A stretch of 15,028 bases of DNA from contig JAKSBM010000352.1 in NCBI GenBank assembly GCA_022361135.1, positions 1-15,028 on the forward strand, in the 5' to 3' direction. Of this stretch, positions 8,001-14,279 are shown piece by piece. Origin of the DNA: Desulfobacterales bacterium. Its GTDB lineage: Bacteria > Desulfobacterota > Desulfobacteria > Desulfobacterales > Desulfobacteraceae. Both the position numbers and the translations under genes were made by a program. Position 1 is the stretch's first letter. The number at the start of each line of letters is the position of its first letter. A model generated the notes under the pieces. The model saw only the letters and a program-made list of their open reading frames with translations, searched no databases and was not told the origin of the DNA.

Positions 8001-8147
8001 ATCATGTTCGAGCCCCTGGCCGTGGGGATTCTCTTCGGCCTTCTCTTTGCCACGGTGATCACCCTTTTGTTTGTACCGGTGATGTACCGGCTCCTCTTTG
8101 GGGTGGGGTATGGGGATTTTTCAGGTCAGTGGGCGCCCAAGGATTAA
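5055..8147 (+). CDS. RND efflux permease (AcrB/HAE-like)
   Basis: 1030 residues, the normal length for AcrB-type proton-driven pumps. TM1 is at about 8-28. A large periplasmic porter region (about 30-330) follows, then TM2-TM6 (about 335-490), TM7 at about 520-540, a second porter region, and the last membrane block at about 870-1010. TM4 has MALGMLVDNAIVMAES (391-406), so the first proton-relay aspartate (D398, AcrB D407 equivalent) is kept and the second is asparagine (N399). In TM10 the position of AcrB Lys940 is also asparagine (GIIINNAIVLLD, about 924-935). Both variants occur in many RND pumps of the VDNAIV/NNAIV type. Start ATG 5055 lies 13 bases after the adaptor stop, with a GGGCGGA SD-like sequence. 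It should pump compounds from the inner membrane or periplasm through the adaptor and TolC fusion. Drug versus lipid or metabolite substrate is undetermined, though the absence of CusA-type metal motifs argues against heavy-metal efflux. Confidence 0.94.
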   Translation: MTAFSIKNNVLTLSMVVVLVILGISGFQKMPRDSMPPFTVRFSNVVTSFPGASPERVEMLITDKIEKQLQQISELKKVESESRTGISVITIEIKEEYDEMQPIYDKIRRKVEEIQSSLPQGSVVTIQDEDLVDIYGIIYSITADGYTPAELLDIAEDVRDEIMKLPNAAKVSIVGEQVEQIFIDYDNAKFAELGLTQSKIQSILSQTNIIFPGGDMKIGNERIILEPTGNYETLADLKQTIVSGDGSSDIVYLGDVAHIYRGYKSPAESIVKINGVPGVSLGIALKKGGNIVALGHEVDALIRYFETIYPYGIEFTRSASQDHFVDKSVRDFVNNLFQSVGVVLAVMFIFLGMRTGVVVACLIPATIVTTLLLMSGGGVGLNQISLAALIMALGMLVDNAIVMAESIMVKMEKGETAYDAAISSAGELRIPLLISSLTTSAAFLPFYLAQSTMGEIVGEIFLVITFSLLSSWVFALTLIPLLAIYFIKVKPGLEKTPGIFDRLSRIYGRFLLWNLRRPWPVLLFIAGAFALSIYGLGFIPKVFMPDSERFLVTANFELPIGTDIQRTEAVIQGVGDYLDDHFLVNGERREGVVDYTAYIGEGAPKYDLGYTAPEKTTYTAHVLINTTSDAANAQVIAGLDEYCFETYPDLTPTISRLKTGGGNAQDVAVRISGDDPRRLFELSEQVKTKLREISGTKNVMDDWGMKTKKIIVDIQPERAQRAGVTNQDIAVSMDTYLAGRETGRFREGDKSIPIIMTNQSSRALSIEGLEGMNVHSQQQGGAVPLSQIADLDVVWQSTKIKRRQQYRTITASSGLQTGYTAAAITQEITPWLEVESKKWGTGYTWELGGEAENSAEGMGSVMVNLPMAFFIITLLLIGQFNSLKKPVIVLLTIPLGLIGVVAGLLVAGSYFGFFAFLGLISLAGIIINNAIVLLDRIQIDLDFFNRPPQEAILAASQERFRPIMLTTATTVCGLIPLWVGGGIMFEPLAVGILFGLLFATVITLLFVPVMYRLLFGVGYGDFSGQWAPKD

Positions 8148-10105
8148 GCTTCCGCCTCCAGGCATTCATTGGTGTGGCTGCATTCGCAGTCGGGTAAGGA
8201 GATCCCGTTGCCGTTGAGGGGGGTGTATTCCGGGAGAATCTGGCAGAGTTTCTTCCGGATGGGGTCGCTTTCCTGGGATTGGGCGATGCGACAAAGGTCG
8301 TTGAGGGAGGTTTGCAGGGCCTTTAAATCGTTGGCCTTTCCCCGGAGTACCATGATCTTATGGTGGTTTGTGGGGACAATACCCTCACCTTCGGTGATGA
8401 GTTCTTCGTAGAGTTTTTCCCCGGGTCTCAGGCCGATGTATTCGATGTCGATGTCCACCCCGGGCTCCAGGCCGGACAATTTGATAAAGTCCCGGGCCAG
8501 GGCGTCTATTTTCACGGGTTCCCCCATGTCCAGAATGAAAATTTCCCCCCCCTCCCCCATGGCGCCGGCTTGGAGAATGAGCTGGGCTGCCTCGGGGATG
8601 GTCATGAAATACCGGGTCATATTCCTGTGGGTCACGGTGACGGGTCCCCCCACTTTAATTTGTTTTTTGAACAGGGGTAACACACTGCCGGCACTGCCCA
8701 CCACATTGCCGAAGCGGACGGCCATGAACCGGGTGGATGTATTCCCCATGTGATTGCGGTTGAGGACCAGGAGTTCGGCAATGCGCTTGGTGGCCCCCAT
8801 GACATTGGTGGGGCGCACGGCCTTGTCCGTGGAAACCAGGACAAAGCGTTTCACCTGGTGGCGCACGGCCGTGGCCACCAGGTTCTGGGTACCGATGATA
8901 TTATTTTTCACGGCCTTCCAAGGGTGGCCTTCCATCATGGGAACATGTTTGTAGGCGGCGGCGTGGAGGACCACATCCGGGGTGTGGGTTTTGAACACGG
9001 CTTCGATTTGATCCGGGTATTGGATGTCCGCCAGCACCGGGGTGATGGGAAGACCGGGAAATAGGTGGCGGAGTTCCATGTCGATTTCATAGAGGGGGGT
9101 TTCGGCCCGGTCGAATAAGATCAGCTGCCTGGGGGCAAATCGGCAGATCTGTCGGCAGAGTTCCGATCCGATGGAGCCACCGGCACCGGTGACCAGGACC
9201 CGGCTGCTGGTGAATTGGGATTGGATCAGGGCTTCGTCCAGCCGGATGTGATCCCGTCCCAAAAGGTCATTGTAGGATACCTCCCTGAGGGTCTGGATGG
9301 AGACGTCACCGGATATGATTTCCCCCATGCCCGGGATGGTTTTATAGGGCAGCTTGGATGCCTTGCAATGGTTGATGATCCGGCGCATCTGTTTGGAGGT
9401 GGCCGAAGATATGGCAATGATGATTTCATCGGCCCCGGTGGTCCGGGTCAGATCGTGGAGGGAATCCACACTGCCCAGGACGGTTTTCCCGTGGATGCTT
9501 TTGCCCTTTTTTCCGGGGTGGTCGTCCACAAATCCCAGGACCTGATAGGAGAGTTGGGGATTGTCCTGGATTTCACGGTAGATTTTTTCTCCACTTTTAC
9601 CCGCCCCCACGATGAGGAGGCGTTTTTTGACGGGAAAGGGGGAAACCTGGCTGCCGGTTCTGAGCATGGGCAGTATTAACTCCATCCACACCTTAAAACG
9701 ACCTTCATAGTAAATACGGATAAAAATACGGAAACCGGCCACCATCAGGAGGGTCAGAATCCAGTCAATGACAAATACCGAACGGGACAAGCCCTCAAAC
9801 CGGTTGAGAAAAAGGAGGAAGAGGACCAGGAGCATGGAGCTCACGGAACAGGCTTTGATCACGTTGAAAAGATCTGTAATGCTTGTGAATCGCCACATTC
9901 CCTTGTAAAGCTTAAACAATGTAAATGCCGTGATTTTAACCAGGAGTACCAGGGCTATGGTCTGGTTGAAGCCAATGAACATCCCATTGGTTATTTCAAA
10001 ATCAAACCGGATGAGATAGGCGAGATAATAGGCCGATAAAATGGTTAAAACATCTGCGGCAAGGACGATGGAAAGGCTTGAATAGGATTTTACGTACTGG
10101 ATCAT
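8144..10105 (-). CDS. WbpM/FlaA1-type UDP-GlcNAc 4,6-dehydratase, membrane-bound
   Basis: 653 residues from ATG 10105. An in-frame ATG at 10309 would overlap the previous gene by 178 bases and add residues with no family resemblance. The SD is weak (GAG 8 bases upstream). Four membrane helices lie at about 8-32, 44-66, 84-102 and 110-130. A first Rossmann domain follows (RLLIVGAGKSGEK, 162-174), then the catalytic SDR domain (VLVTGAGGSIGSEL, 303-316; AYKHVPMMEGHP at 384-395). The catalytic set is S425, M436 and K440 in VSTDKAVRPTNVMGATK, the Ser-Met-Lys form known for large WbpM/PglF-type dehydratases in place of Ser-Tyr-Lys. YFMTIPEA (499-506) and RPGEKLYEEL (560-569) are also typical. The reaction is UDP-GlcNAc to the 4-keto-6-deoxy sugar at the cytoplasmic face. 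The C-terminus has a short cysteine-rich tail (C640, C642, H644, C648). It is the last gene of the minus-strand operon, and its stop overlaps the RND stop. Confidence 0.92.
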   Translation of the reverse strand: MIQYVKSYSSLSIVLAADVLTILSAYYLAYLIRFDFEITNGMFIGFNQTIALVLLVKITAFTLFKLYKGMWRFTSITDLFNVIKACSVSSMLLVLFLLFLNRFEGLSRSVFVIDWILTLLMVAGFRIFIRIYYEGRFKVWMELILPMLRTGSQVSPFPVKKRLLIVGAGKSGEKIYREIQDNPQLSYQVLGFVDDHPGKKGKSIHGKTVLGSVDSLHDLTRTTGADEIIIAISSATSKQMRRIINHCKASKLPYKTIPGMGEIISGDVSIQTLREVSYNDLLGRDHIRLDEALIQSQFTSSRVLVTGAGGSIGSELCRQICRFAPRQLILFDRAETPLYEIDMELRHLFPGLPITPVLADIQYPDQIEAVFKTHTPDVVLHAAAYKHVPMMEGHPWKAVKNNIIGTQNLVATAVRHQVKRFVLVSTDKAVRPTNVMGATKRIAELLVLNRNHMGNTSTRFMAVRFGNVVGSAGSVLPLFKKQIKVGGPVTVTHRNMTRYFMTIPEAAQLILQAGAMGEGGEIFILDMGEPVKIDALARDFIKLSGLEPGVDIDIEYIGLRPGEKLYEELITEGEGIVPTNHHKIMVLRGKANDLKALQTSLNDLCRIAQSQESDPIRKKLCQILPEYTPLNGNGISLPDCECSHTNECLEAEA

Positions 10106-10131
10106 GGGGGCTCGGTTTATCCTGTTCCAGG

Positions 10132-11100
10132 TTAATGTTTGTGGGTTAGGGACCGCACCTTTGCGGAGAGGATACAAAACCCGAAAAAACAGAAGACTAA
10201 AAAGATTAAACTCAACCGGGGATGGGAATGGATTGACACCAATGTGGCTCCAATCCCCAATTGAACCAGGCAATACCCAAGGCTGACCTTCCAATGGGGG
10301 ATCCCCCATTCATTGGAAAGAAGCTGGTAAAGATGACGCCTGTGGGCAGCGGTGAGATTCTCTCCATCCCAGGCCCGAACAGCCAAGGTTGAGAGGCCGT
10401 CGGCATAAAAGGGAAGGATCATCCCGCAGCAAGTGATTAAGTCCATGGCGTTTTTGGAAATAAAGAGGCTCAGTCCGGCAAAGGCGAATCCCAGTAGAAT
10501 GCTACCCACATCGCCCATGAAGGTCCGGGCCCTGGGGACGTTAAAGGGTAGAAAGCCCAAGCAGGCCGTGGCCATGACTCCGGAGAAAACTACATATTCA
10601 AAGGCGATCCCATTCACCATAGCAAAAATGGCCAGAAAAGCAAATCCAACCATGCCGGTCCCCGCGGCAATGCCGTTGATCCCGTCCATGAAATTGTAAA
10701 TATTGCAGCTGCCCACCATGAAAACGGCCAGGGGAAGGATGAGAATGATTCCCAGTGTCCATGGCATTTGGGGAAGGGACCATATGGATATCAGGGCCAG
10801 GATAAACTGAAGGATTAAGCGCAGCCGGGGAGGAATTTCTGAGCGGTCTCCCCAGAGGCTGACGATGGACAATGCGGCCATGGGCATCCAGAATCCCGGG
10901 GGGATATCCAGGTAAAATCCGGCGGCAACAAAGGCCATCAAAATACCCACGCCTCCACCCCGGGGGGTGGGGGCGGTGTGGGAACTCCGGGCATTGGGAC
11001 GGTCCACCAGCCCGGCCATGGGGGCCCAATGGGGGGTGAAAAAGGCACCCAGGCCGCCCAGGAGCAAACTTGTGATTAAAATAACAGCGGGGACATACAT
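10132..11100 (-). CDS. WecA/WbpL-type undecaprenyl-phosphate sugar-1-phosphate transferase
   Basis: 322 residues, a polytopic membrane protein of the MraY/WecA family with roughly ten hydrophobic helices. These enzymes transfer a sugar-1-phosphate from a UDP-sugar to undecaprenyl phosphate, starting a surface polysaccharide. Visible motifs: RPNARSSHTAPTPRGGG (34-50), NIYNFMDGINGIA (133-145) with D139, TFMGDVGS (193-200) with D197, and the C-terminal AAHRRHLYQ (251-259), the HxxH-type loop of WecA/WbpL. The early DD motif is altered to W-G-D-R (residues 83-86), with only D85 kept. The RGGG/HRRH pattern resembles WbpL more than MraY. The gap to the upstream SDR gene is 35 bases and to the downstream dehydratase 26 bases, so the three are likely co-transcribed. 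The start ATG 11100 has only a weak SD (GAGAG). Confidence 0.9.
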   Translation of the reverse strand: MYVPAVILITSLLLGGLGAFFTPHWAPMAGLVDRPNARSSHTAPTPRGGGVGILMAFVAAGFYLDIPPGFWMPMAALSIVSLWGDRSEIPPRLRLILQFILALISIWSLPQMPWTLGIILILPLAVFMVGSCNIYNFMDGINGIAAGTGMVGFAFLAIFAMVNGIAFEYVVFSGVMATACLGFLPFNVPRARTFMGDVGSILLGFAFAGLSLFISKNAMDLITCCGMILPFYADGLSTLAVRAWDGENLTAAHRRHLYQLLSNEWGIPHWKVSLGYCLVQLGIGATLVSIHSHPRLSLIFLVFCFFGFCILSAKVRSLTHKH

Positions 11101-11135
11101 ATTCAGCTCTCAGCAGGGTAAGGGATTAGGGAAAT

Positions 11136-12083
11136 TTAAAAGATGCTGTCCAATGACTCCCCGGGGATGAACCCCGTGGACAACATCCGGCTGTTGTCGA
11201 AAATTAAATCGTTTTTTAATTTGTCATGGCAGGCATGCCACCAGTCCTTCTGGTGGGGGAAGATGGCACCGGCCAACCGGGTCAGGGCCTTCACGCCTTC
11301 CAGGGGGATGTCCAGCGTGGGGCGCAGGGGATACCTGTTACTGGATTTAAACCGTTGGATAATGGTTCCAAAGGTATAGGGCTCCATGTCACAGACATTC
11401 ATGACCCGGGATACCTTCTTATTTTCGCATTCCACGAGGTGGCGGACCAGTCCCGTTAAATTGGGGCGGGCCAGGGCGGAGAGTTTCTGATTTCCCCGGC
11501 CGAATCGCAGGTAGGTGAATTTTCCCGGAGAAAGGACCCGGCGATCCAGGTTTAGACTGAAGTTCACATCATATACCGGGGCCAGCCTGAGGATGTCCAA
11601 TTGTTTGAGGATTCCCTTTTCGGCCCATTGGTTGAGACGGATTTCCGCATTCCGTTTACTCGTTGCATAATCGCTGGACGGTTTACAGGGGGAGGATTCT
11701 CCTATTCTGCCCTGGATGGATTCCCCGTACACGGAGATGGAGGAAAGAAATATAAAGTGGACCTTTGGGTGATGGAATGCTGCCCGTTGGGCCAGATGTT
11801 CCGTGGCCTGGCAATTGACGGTCATATAGTGTTCCGGGGTGATTTTTCCCACCTTTTGATGGGCAATGCCGGCACAGTGAATGATGGTGTCAATGGGGCG
11901 GGATTGGAGCAGTGCTTCAACGGCCCCATGGTCTGTGATGTCCAAGGGATGGATCTGTTCATGGGAAAGGGCCTTGACCGGGGTCTGGTCCACTGCGGTG
12001 ACATTGTGTGATGGGGACAATTCCCTCACCAATGCCCTGCCGATGAAGCCCTTGCCGCCTGTGATCAGAATATGTTTTTCCAT
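11136..12083 (-). CDS. Extended SDR: NAD(P)-dependent nucleotide-sugar epimerase/reductase
   Basis: 315 residues beginning MEKHILITGGKGFIG, with the cofactor-binding GGKGFIG at 9-15, an LDIT acid at 49, the IFLSSISVYGES strand (111-122) and the catalytic Y139-x3-K143 in SDYATSK. These mark a GalE-like extended SDR. In length and position just before a WbpL-type transferase and a WbpM-type dehydratase it corresponds to WbpV of Pseudomonas O-antigen clusters and to rhizobial 4-reductases. It may therefore reduce or epimerise the 4-keto sugar made by the dehydratase, for example to UDP-N-acetylquinovosamine or -fucosamine. That specificity is inference from context. ATG 12083 is preceded by GGAAGGGG 6 bases upstream. 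It starts 39 bases after the aroB stop in the same operon. Confidence 0.87.
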   Translation of the reverse strand: MEKHILITGGKGFIGRALVRELSPSHNVTAVDQTPVKALSHEQIHPLDITDHGAVEALLQSRPIDTIIHCAGIAHQKVGKITPEHYMTVNCQATEHLAQRAAFHHPKVHFIFLSSISVYGESIQGRIGESSPCKPSSDYATSKRNAEIRLNQWAEKGILKQLDILRLAPVYDVNFSLNLDRRVLSPGKFTYLRFGRGNQKLSALARPNLTGLVRHLVECENKKVSRVMNVCDMEPYTFGTIIQRFKSSNRYPLRPTLDIPLEGVKALTRLAGAIFPHQKDWWHACHDKLKNDLIFDNSRMLSTGFIPGESLDSIF

Positions 12084-12122
12084 GGAATTCCCCTTCCGCC
12101 TGATTGTGGGGCCGCTGTGTAC

Positions 12123-13154
12123 TTAAATAAAATGGGTGCGGATAAAGCTGTTCATTTCTTCGTAGGGAATTTGTTCCACCCGGGCCCTGCCCAATGCTTC
12201 AAGGAAAACAAAAAAGACGGTTTCACCTTGTTTCTTTTTGTCCTGGCGTGCTGCATCCACCAAGGGCTGGGCATCCAGATCCAATTGGGTGGGCAGCCCT
12301 AATTTTTCCAAGAGGGTCTCAATGCGATCCACCTCTTTTGCCTTTAGCAATCCCCGTTTCCGGGAGAAATGGGCCGCCGCCATCATTCCCAGGGAAACCG
12401 CTTTGCCGTGGCCGTCCTGGCGACATTTTTCAATGGCATGGCCAATGGTGTGACCAAAGTTCAGCTTCCGCCGCTCCCCGGCTTCGGTTTCATCGGCCTG
12501 GACCACGGCGGATTTAATGGCCACGGAATCGGCCACCAGCCGGGAAATGACCTCGGGTTCAAGGGCCCGGGCCCCGTCTGCATGGTCCTCCAGGTATTCC
12601 AAAAGGGCCTTGTCCTGGATCAGGCCGTGTTTGGCGATTTCGGCCAGGCCATTGGATATTTCTTCCCGGGGCAGGGTTTTGAGCATCGCGGGATCGCAGA
12701 TGACGAACTCCGGCTGGGTAAAGGTGCCCACCATATTTTTATAGGCATCCAGATTCACCCCGTTTTTTCCCCCTACACTGGCATCCACCTGGGAGAGCAG
12801 GGTGGTGGAAACAAAACCAAACCGGAGGCCCCGCATGAACAGGGAGGCGGCAAACCCGGCCACATCACAGACAATGCCCCCGCCGATGGCCAGGACAAAC
12901 CAGGAACGGTCACAGCCCAGTTCAATGAGTTGCCTGAGGATGGATTCCACCGTTGCCAGGGTCTTATTTTTTTCCCCCAGTCCCATGGTGATCACCGGTG
13001 CCTCTGGAAAGGCGTGGCCGTATAGGCGATGGATGTTTTCGTCGGTGATGATCACCCGGGGGCCCGGGGGCATGTATGCGTCCACACGGGTCCAGTCTTC
13101 CCCCACCCGGATGGTGGAGTCCCCCAGCCGTCCCCGGACCTTAAATGTTTTCAT
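12123..13154 (-). CDS. aroB: 3-dehydroquinate synthase
   Basis: 343 residues from ATG 13154. An upstream ATG at 13184 is possible and would add 10 residues and lengthen the overlap with aroF from 14 to 44 bases. Neither start has a good SD, and MKTFKVRG resembles the usual family N-terminus. The enzyme converts DAHP to 3-dehydroquinate using NAD+ and a metal. The nucleotide site is GGGIVCDVAGF (91-101), then STTLLSQVDASVGGKNGVN (116-134), QPEFVICDPAMLKTLP (147-162), GLAEIAKHG (169-177) and NFGHTIGHAIE (232-242). E172, H235 and H249 fit the three metal ligands. GIVCD replaces the common GVVGD, and KNGVN replaces KTAVN, marking a distinct AroB subtype. It directly follows aroF, the preceding pathway enzyme, and precedes the SDR gene. 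Confidence 0.93.
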   Translation of the reverse strand: MKTFKVRGRLGDSTIRVGEDWTRVDAYMPPGPRVIITDENIHRLYGHAFPEAPVITMGLGEKNKTLATVESILRQLIELGCDRSWFVLAIGGGIVCDVAGFAASLFMRGLRFGFVSTTLLSQVDASVGGKNGVNLDAYKNMVGTFTQPEFVICDPAMLKTLPREEISNGLAEIAKHGLIQDKALLEYLEDHADGARALEPEVISRLVADSVAIKSAVVQADETEAGERRKLNFGHTIGHAIEKCRQDGHGKAVSLGMMAAAHFSRKRGLLKAKEVDRIETLLEKLGLPTQLDLDAQPLVDAARQDKKKQGETVFFVFLEALGRARVEQIPYEEMNSFIRTHFI

Positions 13155-13971
13155 TTTGGGAACCCACAATTTGTCGCACCGCATTCATCTTTTCCACCAC
13201 CCGTTTGAATTGATCCGGGTAAAGGGATTGGGGGCCGTCACTCAGGGCCTGATCCGGATCATGGTGGACCTCAATCATGACTCCGTCGCAGCCCATGGCT
13301 GCCGCGGCATAGGCCAGGGAGGGGACCTGTTCACGGACCCCGCAGGCATGGCTGGGGTCCAGGATCACGGGCAGATGGCTCTTTGCCCGCACCGCAGGAA
13401 TGACGGACATATCCAAGGTGTTCCGGCTGTGGCGCACAAAGGTGCGGATCCCCCGTTCGCACAGGATGACATTGGGATTTCCCTCTTCCATGATGTATTC
13501 CGCGGCCATGAGCCATTCCTCCAGCAGGGCGGACATGCCCCGCTTCAGGATCACGGGCCTGGTGGATCGCCCGGCCCGTTTCAGCAGACTGAAATTCTGC
13601 ATATTCCGGGTTCCGATCTGAACCACATCGGCGTAGGATTCCACCATGTCAAAGGTGTCGGTGTCCATGACCTCGGTCACAAAGGGAAGGCCGGTGGCCT
13701 CCCGGGCCTGGGCCAGGAATTCCAATCCCTTTTCCCCGAGTCCCTGGAATGAATAGGGGGATGTCCGGGGTTTAAAGGCACCGCCCCGGAGCATTGTGGC
13801 GCCTGCATGTTTTACGGAGTCTGCAATGGTTAAGATCTGTTCCCGGCTTTCAACGGCACAGGGGCCGGCAATCACCGGCATGGAACCATCACCAAAAACA
13901 GCATTTCCCACGTGGATGCGGGTATTCTCCTGCTGGAACTCCCGGCTGACCAGTTGATGGTCTTTTGTCAC
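13141..13971 (-). CDS. aroF: 3-deoxy-7-phosphoheptulonate (DAHP) synthase, type I-beta, without regulatory domain
   Basis: 276 residues from a GTG start at 13971, chosen because a near-perfect SD (AAAGGAGGT, 13987-13979) lies 7 bases upstream. An ATG at 14049 would bury that SD. The enzyme condenses PEP and erythrose-4-phosphate in the first step of aromatic synthesis. Motifs: AGPCAVES (35-42), RGGAFKPRTSPYSFQG (62-77), QIGTRNMQN (118-126), KRGM (143-146), CERGIRTF (171-178), DPSHACG (205-211) and EVHHDPDQALSDG (234-246). C38, H208, E234 and D245 correspond to the metal ligands of the Thermotoga enzyme. The protein opens at HQLVSREFQQENT, which aligns with the linker after the N-terminal ferredoxin-like/ACT domain of Thermotoga DAHP synthase, so that feedback domain is absent. 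It overlaps aroB by 14 bases. Confidence 0.93.
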   Translation of the reverse strand: MTKDHQLVSREFQQENTRIHVGNAVFGDGSMPVIAGPCAVESREQILTIADSVKHAGATMLRGGAFKPRTSPYSFQGLGEKGLEFLAQAREATGLPFVTEVMDTDTFDMVESYADVVQIGTRNMQNFSLLKRAGRSTRPVILKRGMSALLEEWLMAAEYIMEEGNPNVILCERGIRTFVRHSRNTLDMSVIPAVRAKSHLPVILDPSHACGVREQVPSLAYAAAAMGCDGVMIEVHHDPDQALSDGPQSLYPDQFKRVVEKMNAVRQIVGSQNENI

Positions 13972-13978
13972 CGGAATT

Positions 13979-13987
13979 ACCTCCTTT
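13979..13987 (-). promoter_or_regulatory. Strong Shine-Dalgarno deciding the aroF GTG start
   Basis: The minus strand reads AAAGGAGGT here, 7 bases before GTG 13971. It overlaps the TAA stop of the upstream small ORF (13988-13986), the arrangement expected for translational coupling. Confidence 0.8.
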
Positions 13988-14279
13988 ACACCCCACACCC
14001 TTCCGGAAAAAAAGAGGCCCCCATGGGCATCGAATCGATGAGCTCCCATGGAGACATTTCCATTCCCGGGCCTTGGCCGGGGTTGATAGCGTATTCAAAG
14101 GCAGTTGTCATAACCGCCTGTATTTTTTCTTCAGTTACGGATTTACTGAAATGCGTAACCTGGTTAAATTTCTCCATAAGGGTTTTATCAGCATTCAGTT
14201 CTTTGGGCAATAAAAAAGGCTTGGCCCCGTGGCCGGGAAATGATAAGAGCATTTCTAATACTGAATTGCATTTCCCCAT
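13986..14279 (-). CDS. Small unrecognised protein upstream of aroF
   Basis: From ATG 14279 the frame encodes 97 residues (MGKCNSVLEMLLSFPGHGAK...); a TTG at 14303 would add 8. Neither start has a good SD. I do not recognise the family. The protein is soluble-looking, with no signal or membrane helix, a charged helical middle (LNADKTLMEKF; SKSVTEEKIQAVMTTAFEYA) and a Gly/Pro/Met-rich end (NPGQGPGMEMSPWELIDSMPMG). In favour of a real gene: its TAA lies within the aroF SD, codon choice is reasonable, and it fills an otherwise empty 340-base gap. Against: its start is only 14-38 bases from the divergent response regulator, and plus-strand frames are also open here. A role in controlling the domainless DAHP synthase is conceivable but not shown; it does not resemble the ACT-like domain. 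Confidence 0.5.
   Translation of the reverse strand: MGKCNSVLEMLLSFPGHGAKPFLLPKELNADKTLMEKFNQVTHFSKSVTEEKIQAVMTTAFEYAINPGQGPGMEMSPWELIDSMPMGASFFPEGCGV

Noticed and set aside
10106..10309. N-terminal extension of the WbpM-like dehydratase to ATG 10309
   Set aside because: It would overlap the transferase gene by 178 bases and place an unrelated 68-residue segment before the first membrane helix. ATG 10105 gives the normal family length.
13972..14049. Longer aroF start at ATG 14049
   Set aside because: The extra 26 residues (including HGGLFFSGRVWG) do not match the family, and the near-perfect SD at 13979-13987 would be inside the coding region.
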